From the NCBI RefSeq assembly GCF_029227915.1, contig NC_079878.1, forward strand, positions 2,792,001-2,856,000: DNA of 64,000 bases, written 5' to 3'. A program made the translations under genes and the position numbers. Within the stretch, counting starts at the first letter, position 1. Every line of letters begins with the position of its first letter. The notes beneath the pieces are model-generated. The model worked only from the letters and a program-made list of their open reading frames with translations. It had not been told where the DNA came from and did no database searches. The stretch is from Hydractinia symbiolongicarpus. Its lineage: Eukaryota > Cnidaria > Hydrozoa > Anthoathecata > Hydractiniidae. Positions 52,620 to 62,499 of this stretch are shown here, one piece after another.

Positions 52620-55600
52620 AGCGTCTCATCAAAAATGAAAACATTTTTGAAAACTACAAGTCTCATGCGTTTTAGTGGTGAAAAGATAATTTAAAAAATC
52701 GGTTTGGAAATGAGTTTACTCACAGGGTACTTTCTTTGTATACATTTGACTATACGGGCCAAGCCCGGGATTTACGGGAAATTGCGGGTTTTCGTTTGCC
52801 GGCGATTAAACTTCTTTTATTCATCGTCTCATCAAAAATGAAAACATTTCTGAAAACTACAAGTCTCATGCGTTTTAGTGGCGAAAAAATAATTTAAAAA
52901 ATCGTTCGGGAAATGAGTTTACTCCCTGGGTACCTTCTTTGTATACTTTTGACTATACGGGCCAAGCCCGGGATTTACGGGAAATTGCGGGTTTTCGTTT
53001 GCCGGCGATTAAACTTCTTTTATTTAGCGTCTCATCAAAAATGAAAACATTTTTAAAAACTACAAGTCTCATGGGCTTTAGTGGTGAAATAATAATTTAA
53101 AAAATCGTTCGGGAAATGAGTTTGCTCCCTAGGTACTTCTTTTGTATACATTTGACTATACAGGCCGAGTCCGGGGTTTACGGGAAATGGCGGGTTTTCG
53201 TTTGCCGGCGATTAAACTTCTTTTATTTAGCGTCTCATCAAAAATGAAAACATTTTTGTAAACTACAAGTCCCATGCGTTTTAGTGGTGAAAAAATAATT
53301 TAAAAAATCGTTCGGGAACTGAGTTTACTCCCTGGGTACTTTCTTTGTATACTTTTGACTATACGGGCCGAGTCCGGGGTTTACGGGAAATGGCGGGTTT
53401 TTGTTTGCCGGCGATTAAACTTCTTTTATTCAGCGTCTCATCAAAAATGAAAACATTTTTGAAAACTACAAGTCTCATGCGTTTTAGTGGTGAAAAGATA
53501 ATTTAAAAACTCGGTTTGGAAATGAGTTTACTCACAGGGTACTTTCTTTGTATACATTTGACTATACTGGCCAAGCCCGGGATTTACGGGAAATTGCGGG
53601 TTTTCGTTTCCCGGCGATTAAACTTCTTTTATTCAGCGTCTCATCAAAAATGAAAACATTTCTGAAAACTACAAGTCTCATGCGTTTTAGTGGCGAAAAA
53701 ATAATTTAAAAAATCGTTCGGGAAATGAGTTTACTCCCTGGGTACTTTCTTTGTATACTTTTGACTATACGGGCCGAGTCCGGGGTTTACGGGAAATGGC
53801 GGGTTTTCGTTTGCCGGCGATTAAACTTCTTTTATTCAGCGTCTCCTCAAAAATGAAAACATTTTTGAAAACTACAAGTCTCATGCGTTTTAGTGGTGAA
53901 AAGATAATTTAAAAAATCGGTTTGGAAATGAGTTTACTCACAGGGTACTTTCTTTGTATACATTTGACTATACGGGCCAAGCCCGGGATTTACGGGAAAT
54001 TGCGGGTTTTCGTTTGCCGGCGATTAAACTTCTTTTATTCATCGTCTCATCAAAAATGAAAACATTTCTGAAAACTACAAGTCTCATGCGTTTTAGTGGC
54101 GAAAAAATAATTTAAAAAATCGTTCGGGAAATGAGTTTACTCCCTGGGTACCTTCTTTGTATACTTTTGACTATACCGGCCGAGTCCGGGATTTACGGGA
54201 AATCGCGGGTTTTCGTTTGCCGGCGATTAAACTTCTTTTATTCAGCGTCTCCTCAAAAATGAAAACATTTTTGAAAACTACAAGTCTCATGCGTTTTAGT
54301 GGTGAAAAGATAATTTAAAAAATCGGTTTGGAAATGAGTTTACTCCCTGGGTACCTTCTTTGTATACTTTTGACTATACCGGCCGAGTCCGGGATTTACG
54401 GGAAATCGCGGGTTTTCGTTTGCCGGCGATTAAACTTCTTTTATTCAGCGTCTCCTCAAAAATGAAAACATTTTTGAAAACTACAAGTCTCATGCGTTTT
54501 AGTGGTGAAAAGATAATTTAAAAAATCGGTTTGGAAATGAGTTTACTCACAGGGTACTTTCTTTGTATACATTTGACTATACGGGCCAAGCCCGGGATTT
54601 ACGGGAAATTGCGGGTTTTCGTTTGCCGGCGATTAAACTTCTTTTATTCATCGTCTCATCAAAAATGAAAACATTTCTGAAAACTACAAGTCTCATGCGT
54701 TTTAGTGGCGAAAAAATAATTTAAAAAATCGTTCGGGAAATGAGTTTACTCCCTGGGTACCTTCTTTGTATACTTTTGACTATACGGGCCAAGCCCGGGA
54801 TTTACGGGAAATTGCGGGTTTTCGTTTGCCGGCGATTAAACTTCTTTTATTTAGCGTCTCATCAAAAATGAAAACATTTTTAAAAACTACAAGTCTCATG
54901 GGCTTTAGTGGTGAAATAATAATTTAAAAAATCGTTCGGGAAATGAGTTTGCTCCCTAGGTACTTCTTTTGTATACATTTGACTATACAGGCCGAGTCCG
55001 GGGTTTACGGGAAATGGCGGGTTTTCGTTTGCCGGCGATTAAACTTCTTTTATTTAGCGTCTCATCAAAAATGAAAACATTTTTGTAAACTACAAGTCCC
55101 ATGCGTTTTAGTGGTGAAAAAATAATTTAAAAAATCGTTCGGGAACTGAGTTTACTCCCTGGGTACTTTCTTTGTATACTTTTGACTATACGGGCCGAGT
55201 CCGGGGTTTACGGGAAATGGCGGGTTTTTGTTTGCCGGCGATTAAACTTCTTTTATTCAGCGTCTCATCAAAAATGAAAACATTTTTGAAAACTACAAGT
55301 CTCATGCGTTTTAGTGGTGAAAAGATAATTTAAAAACTCGGTTTGGAAATGAGTTTACTCACAGGGTACTTTCTTTGTATACATTTGACTATACTGGCCA
55401 AGCCCGGGATTTACGGGAAATTGCGGGTTTTCGTTTCCCGGCGATTAAACTTCTTTTATTCAGCGTCTCATCAAAAATGAAAACATTTCTGAAAACTACA
55501 AGTCTCATGCGTTTTAGTGGCGAAAAAATAATTTAAAAAATCGTTCGGGAAATGAGTTTACTCCCTGGGTACTTTCTTTGTATACTTTTGACTATACGGG

Positions 55601-56273
55601 CCGAGTCCGGGGTTTACGGGAAATGGCGGGTTTTCGTTTGCCGGCGATTAAACTTCTTTTATTCAGCGTCTCCTCAAAAATGAAAACATTTTTGAAAACT
55701 ACAAGTCTCATGCGTTTTAGTGGTGAAAAGATAATTTAAAAAATCGGTTTGGAAATGAGTTTACTCACAGGGTACTTTCTTTGTATACATTTGACTATAC
55801 GGGCCAAGCCCGGGATTTACGGGAAATTGCGGGTTTTCGTTTGCCGGCGATTAAACTTCTTTTATTCATCGTCTCATCAAAAATGAAAACATTTCTGAAA
55901 ACTACAAGTCTCATGCGTTTTAGTGGCGAAAAAATAATTTAAAAAATCGTTCGGGAAATGAGTTTACTCCCTGGGTACCTTCTTTGTATACTTTTGACTA
56001 TACCGGCCGAGTCCGGGATTTACGGGAAATCGCGGGTTTTCGTTTGCCGGCGATTAAACTTCTTTTATTCAGCGTCTCCTCAAAAATGAAAACATTTTTG
56101 AAAACTACAAGTCTCATGCGTTTTAGTGGTGAAAAGATAATTTAAAAAATCGGTTTGGAAATGAGTTTACTCCCTGGGTACCTTCTTTGTATACTTTTGA
56201 CTATACCGGCCGAGTCCGGGATTTACGGGAAATCGCGGGTTTTCGTTTGCCGGCGATTAAACTTCTTTTATTC
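52620..56273 (+). repeat. Nested 1,827-bp duplication, in the second 6,090-bp copy
   Basis: The same nine-monomer duplication carried along in the second 6,090-bp copy, with copies at about 52,620-54,446 and 54,447-56,273. Because both large copies contain it, the 1,827-bp event came before the 6,090-bp event. Confidence 0.83.
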
Positions 56274-59200
56274 AGCGTCTCCTCAAAAATGAAAACATTT
56301 TTGAAAACTACAAGTCTCATGCGTTTTAGTGGTGAAAAAATAATTTAAAAAATCGTTCGGGAAATGAGTTTACTCCCTGGGTACTTTCTTTGTATACTTT
56401 TGACTATACGGGCCGAGTCCGGGGTTTACGGGAAATGGCGGGTTTTCGTTTGCCGGCGATTAAACTTCTTTTATTCAGCGTCTCATCAAAAATGAAAACA
56501 TTTTTGAAAACTACAAGTCTCATGCGTTTTAGTGGTGAAAAGATAATTTAAAAAATCGGTTTGGAAATGAGTTTACTCACAGGGTACTTTCTTTGTATAC
56601 ATTTGACTATACGGGCCAAGCCCGGGATTTACGGGAAATTGCGGGTTTTCGTTTGCCGGCGATTAAACTTCTTTTATTCATCGTCTCATCAAAAATGAAA
56701 ACATTTCTGAAAACTACAAGTCTCATGCGTTTTAGTGGCGAAAAAATAATTTAAAAAATCGTTCGGGAAATGAGTTTACTCCCTGGGTACCTTCTTTGTA
56801 TACTTTTGACTATACCGGCCGAGTCCGGGATTTACGGGAAATCGCGGGTTTTCGTTTGCCGGCGATTAAACTTCTTTTATTTAGCGTCTCATCAAAAATG
56901 AAAACATTTTTAAAAACTACAAGTCTCATGGGCTTTAGTGGTGAAATAATAATTTAAAAAATCGTTCGGGAAATGAGTTTGCTCCCTAGGTACTTCTTTT
57001 GTATACATTTGAATATACAGGCCGAGTCCGGGGTTTACGGGAAATGGCGGGTTTTCGTTTGCCGGCGATTAAACTTCTTTTATTTAGCGTCTCATCAAAA
57101 ATGAAAACATTTTTGTAAACTACAAGTCCCATGCGTTTTATTGGTGAAAAAATAATTTAAAAAATCGTTCGGGAAATGAGTTTACTCCCTGGGTACTTTC
57201 TTTGTATACTTTTGACTATACGGGCCGAGTCCGGGGTTTACGGGAAATGGCGGGTTTTTGTTTGCCGGCGATTAAACTTCTTTTATTCAGCGTCTCATCA
57301 AAAATGAAAACATTTTTGAAAACTACAAGTCTCATGCGTTTTAGTGGTGAAAAGATAATTTAAAAACTCGGTTTGGAAATGAGTTTACTCACAGGGTACT
57401 TTCTTTGTATACATTTGACTATACGGGCCAAGCCCGGGATTTACGGGAAATTGCGGGTTTTCGTTTCCCGGCGATTAAACTTCTTTTATTCAGCGTCTCA
57501 TCAAAAATGAAAACATTTCTGAAAACTACAAGTCTCATGCGTTTTAGTGGCGAAAAAATAATTTAAAAAATCGTTCGGGAAATGAGTTTACTCCCTGGGT
57601 ACTTTCTTTGTATACTTTTGACTATACGGGCCGAGTCCGGGGTTTACGGGAAATGGCGGGTTTTCGTTTGCCGGCGATTAAACTTCTTTTATTCAGCGTC
57701 TCCTCAAAAATGAAAACATTTTTGAAAACTACAAGTCTCATGCGTTTTAGTGGTGAAAAGATAATTTAAAAAATCGGTTTGGAAATGAGTTTACTCACAG
57801 GGTACTTTCTTTGTATACATTTGACTATACGGGCCAAGCCCGGGATTTACCGGAAATTGCGGGTTTTCGTTTGCCGGCGATTAAACTTCTTTTATTCATC
57901 GTCTCATCAAAAATGAAAACATTTCTGAAAACTACAAGTCTCATGCGTTTCAGTGGCGAAAAAATAATTTAAAAAATCGTTCGGGAAATGAGTTTACTCC
58001 CTGGGTACCTTCTTTGTATACTTTTGACTATACCGGCCGAGTCCGGGATTTACGGGAAATCGCGGGTTTTCGTTTGCCGGCGATTAAACTTCTTTTATTC
58101 AGCGTCTCATCAAAAATGAAAACATTTTTAAAAACTACAAGTCTCATGGGCTTTAGTGGTGAAATAATAATTTAAAAAATCGTTCGGGAAATGAGTTTAC
58201 TTCCTGGGTACTTTCTTTGTATACTTTTGACTATACGGGCCGAGTCCGGGATTTACGGGAAATCGCAGGTTTTCGTTTGCCGGCGATTAAACTTCTTTTA
58301 TTTAGCGTCTCATCAAAAATGAAAACATTTTTGTAAACTACAAGTCCCATGCGTTTTAGTGGTGAAAAAATAATTTAAAAAATCGTTCGGGAAATGAGTT
58401 TACTCCCTGGGTACTTTCTTTGTATACTTTTGACTATACGGGCCGAGTCCGGGGTTTACGGGAAATGGCGGGTTTTCGTTTGCCGGCGATTAAACTTCTT
58501 TTATTCAGCGTCTCATCAAAAATGAAAACATTTTTGAAAACTACAAGTCTCATGCGTTTTAGTGGTGAAAAGATAATTTAAAAAATCGGTTTGGAAATGA
58601 GTTTACTCACAGGGTACTTTCTTTGTATACATTTGACTATACGGGCCAAGCCCGGGATTTACGGGAAATTGCGGGTTTTCGTTTGCCGGCGATTAAACTT
58701 CTTTTATTCATCGTCTCATCAAAAATGAAAACATTTCTGAAAACTACAAGTCTCATGCGTTTTAGTGGCGAAAAAATAATTTAAAAAATCGTTCGGGAAA
58801 TGAGTTTACTCCCTGGGTACCTTCTTTGTATACTTTTGACTATACCGGCCGAGTCCGGGATTTACGGGAAATCGCGGGTTTTCGTTTGCCGGCGATTAAA
58901 CTTCTTTTATTTAGCGTCTCATCAAAAATGAAAACATTTTTAAAAACTACAAGTCTCATGGGCTTTAGTGGTGAAATAATAATTTAAAAATCGTTCGGGA
59001 AATGAGTTTGCTCCCTAGGTACTTCTTTTGTATACATTTGACTATACAGGCCGAGTCCGGGGTTTACGGGAAATGGCGGGTTTTCGTTTGCCGGCGATTA
59101 AACTTCTTTTATTCAGCGTCTCCTCAAAAATGAAAACATTTTTGAAAACTACAAGTCTCATGCGTTTTAGTGGTGAAAAGATAATTTAAAAAATCGGTTT

Positions 59201-62200
59201 GGAAATGAGTTTACTCACAGGGTACTTTCTTTGTATACATTTGACTATACGGGCCAAGCCCGGGATTTACGGGAAATTGCGGGTTTTCGTTTGCCGGCGA
59301 TTAAACTTCTTTTATTCATCGTCTCATCAAAAATGAAAACATTTCTGAAAACTACAAGTCTCATGCGTTTTAGTGGCGAAAAAATAATTTAAAAAATCGT
59401 TCGGGAAATGAGTTTACTCCCTGGGTACCTTCTTTGTATACTTTTGACTATACCGGCCGAGTCCGGGATTTACGGGAAATCGCGGGTTTTCGTTTGCCGG
59501 CGATTAAACTTCTTTTATTCAGCGTCTCCTCAAAAATGAAAACATTTTTGAAAACTACAAGTCTCATGCGTTTTAGTGGTGAAAAGATAATTTAAAAAAT
59601 CGGTTTGGAAATGAGTTTACTCCCTGGGTACCTTCTTTGTATACTTTTGACTATACCGGCCGAGTCCGGGATTTACGGGAAATCGCGGGTTTTCGTTTGC
59701 CGGCGATTAAACTTCTTTTATTCAGCGTCTCCTCAAAAATGAAAACATTTTTGAAAACTACAAGTCTCATGCGTTTTAGTGGTGAAAAAATAATTTAAAA
59801 AATCGTTTGGGAAATGAGTTTACTCCCTGGGTACTTTCTTTGTATACTTTTGACTATACGGGCCGAGTCCGGGGTTTACGGGAAATGGCGGGTTTTCGTT
59901 TGCCGGCGATTAAACTTCTTTTATTCAGCGTCTCATCAAAAATGAAAACATTTTTGAAAACTACAAGTCTCATGCGTTTTAGTGGTGAAAAGATAATTTA
60001 AAAAATCGGTTTGGAAATGAGTTTACTCACAGGGTACTTTCTTTGTATACATTTGACTATACGGGCCAAGCCCGGGATTTACGGGAAATTGCGGGTTTTC
60101 GTTTGCCGGCGATTAAACTTCTTTTATTCATCGTCTCATCAAAAATGAAAACATTTCTGAAAACTACAAGTCTCATGCGTTTTAGTGGCGAAAAAATAAT
60201 TTAAAAAATCGTTCGGGAAATGAGTTTACTCCCTGGGTACCTTCTTTGTATACTTTTGACTATACCGGCCGAGTCCGGGATTTACGGGAAATCGCGGGTT
60301 TTCGTTTGCCGGCGATTAAACTTCTTTTATTTAGCGTCTCATCAAAAATGAAAACATTTTTAAAAACTACAAGTCTCATGGGCTTTAATGGTGAAATAAT
60401 AATTTAAAAAATCGTTCGGGAAATGAGTTTGCTCCCTAGGTACTTCTTTTGTATACATTTGACTATACAGGCCGAGTCCGGGGTTTACGGGAAATGGCGG
60501 GTTTTCGTTTGCCGGCGATTAAACTTCTTTTATTTAGCGTCTCATCAAAAATGAAAACATTTTTGTAAACTACAAGTCCCATGCGTTTTAGTGGTGAAAA
60601 AATAATTTAAAAAATCGTTCGGGAAATGAGTTTACTCCCTGGGTACTTTCTTTGTATACTTTTGACTATACGGGCCGAGTCCGGGGTTTACGGGAAATGG
60701 CGGGTTTTCGTTTGCCGGCGATTAAACTTCTTTTATTCAGCGTCTCATCAAAAATGAAAACATTTTTGAAAACTACAAGTCTCATGCGTTTTAGTGGTGA
60801 AAAGATAATTTAAAAACTCGGTTTGGAAATGAGTTTACTCACAGGGTACTTTCTTTGTATACATTTGACTATACGGGCCAAGCCCGGGATTTACGGGAAA
60901 TTGCGGGTTTTCGTTTCCCGGCGATTAAACTTCTTTTATTCAGCGTCTCATCAAAAATGAAAACATTTCTGAAAACTACAAGTCTCATGCGTTTTAGTTG
61001 CGAAAAAATAATTTAAAAAATCGTTCGGGAAATGAGTTTACTCCCTGGGTACTTTCTTTGTATACTTTTGACTATACGGGCCGAGTCCGGGGTTTACGGG
61101 AAATGGCGGGTTTTCGTTTGCCGGCGATTAAACTTCTTTTATTCAGCGTCTCCTCAAAAATGAAAACATTTTTGAAAACTACAAGTCTCATGCGTTTTAG
61201 TGGTGAAAAGATAATTTAAAAAATCGGTTTGGAAATGAGTTTACTCACAGGGTACTTTCTTTGTATACATTTGACTATACGGGCCAAGCCCGGGATTTAC
61301 GGGAAATTGCGGGTTTTCGTTTGCCGGCGATTAAACTTCTTTTATTCATCGTCTCATCAAAAATGAAAACATTTCTGAAAACTACAAGTCTCATGCGTTT
61401 TAGTGGCGAAAAAATAATTTAAAAAATCGTTCGGGAAATGAGTTTACTCCCTGGGTACCTTCTTTGTATACTTTTGACTATACCGGCCGAGTCCGGGATT
61501 TACGGGAAATCGCGGGTTTTCGTTTGCCGGCGATTAAACTTCTTTTATTCAGCGTCTCATCAAAAATGAAAACATTTTTAAAAACTACAAGTCTCATGGG
61601 CTTTAGTGGTGAAATAATAATTTAAAAAATCGTTCGGGAAATGAGTTTACTTCCTGGGTACTTTCTTTGTATACTTTTGACTATACGGGCCGAGTCCGGG
61701 ATTTACGGGAAATCGCAGGTTTTCGTTTGCCGGCGATTAAACTTCTTTTATTTAGCGTCTCATCAAAAATGAAAACATTTTTGTAAACTACAAGTCCCAT
61801 GCGTTTTAGTGGTGAAAAAATAATTTAAAAAATCGTTCGGGAAATGAGTTTACTCCCTGGGTACTTTCTTTGTATACTTTTGACTATACGGGCCGAGTCC
61901 GGGGTTTACGGGAAATGGCGGGTTTTCGTTTGCCGGCGATTAAACTTCTTTTATTCAGCGTCTCATCAAAAATGAAAACATTTTTGAAAACTACAAGTCT
62001 CATGCGTTTTAGTGGTGAAAAGATAATTTAAAAAATCGGTTTGGAAATGAGTTTACTCACAGGGTACTTTCTTTGTATACATTTGACTATACGGGCCAAG
62101 CCCGGGATTTACGGGAAATTGCGGGTTTTCGTTTGCCGGCGATTAAACTTCTTTTATTCATCGTCTCATCAAAAATGAAAACATTTCTGAAAACTACAAG

Positions 62201-62499
62201 TCTCATGCGTTTTAGTGGCGAAAAAATAATTTAAAAAATCGTTCGGGAAATGAGTTTACTCCCTGGGTACCTTCTTTGTATACTTTTGACTATACCGGCC
62301 GAGTCCGGGATTTACGGGAAATCGCGGGTTTTCGTTTGCCGGCGATTAAACTTCTTTTATTTAGCGTCTCATCAAAAATGAAAACATTTTTAAAAACTAC
62401 AAGTCTCATGGGCTTTAGTGGTGAAATAATAATTTAAAAATCGTTCGGGAAATGTGTTTGCTCCCTAGGTACTTCTTTTGTATACATTTGACTATACAG
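55600..62499 (+). repeat. Tandem duplication, 3,450-bp unit (17 monomers)
   Basis: The copies are about 55,600-59,049 and 59,050-62,499. GTTTACTTCCTGGG recurs at 58,196 and 61,646, TAAAAACTCGG at 57,361 and 60,811, and a one-base-short A-run (TTTAAAAATCG) at about 58,984 and 62,434. The unit is 1 bp under 17 monomers because of that shared deletion. Differences include GAATATACAGG (57,010) against GACTATACAGG (60,460), and TTATTGGTG against TTAGTGGTG. The unit overlaps the end of the second 6,090-bp copy, so it spans an older duplication boundary. Confidence 0.82.
59818..60020 (+). repeat. Representative type A monomer (203 bp)
   Basis: Chosen as a clean example because the next monomer starts exactly 203 bp later. 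It begins GTTTACTCCC, has the core GGGCCGAGTCCGGGG near 59,870-59,885, the palindrome GCCGGC just before the GATTAAAC block, the tail TTATTCAGCGTCTCATC, two TGAAAAC words separated by a T-run, and an A/T-rich end. It carries four GGG runs in the core spaced about 9-11 bp. This one has the GGGG and ATGGCGGG variant; others read GGGATTT and ATCGCGGG. Confidence 0.93.

Larger units (their letters stand above)
45001..57180 (+). repeat. Tandem duplication of a 6,090-bp block (30 monomers)
   Basis: Copy one is about 45,001-51,090 and copy two about 51,091-57,180. Both start with TTTGTACGCATTCGAC followed by the CATGGGTATTTTC/TTTTGTCTATACGGCCC monomer, and end with GAATATACAGG and CGTTTTATTGGTG. The offset is exactly 6,090 (30 x 203) for every marker compared: GTCTCCTC (45,721/51,811), CTCACGCG (45,771/51,861), GGGAACTGAG (47,224/53,314) and TTTGCTCCCTAGG (47,031/53,121; 48,858/54,948; 50,888/56,978). 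I found no difference between the copies at the places I compared. The block also has its own variants GTGGCGAAAAAATAA and AATCGGTTTGG. No gene is seen. Confidence 0.92.

Noticed and set aside
60052-60065. CENP-B box (core TTCGnnnnAnnCGGG)
   Set aside because: The nearest word, seen in monomers that read TTCGACTATACGGG, has six bases between TTCG and CGGG where the box needs seven, and the central A is not in place. Many monomers read TTTGAC here and lack TTCG altogether.
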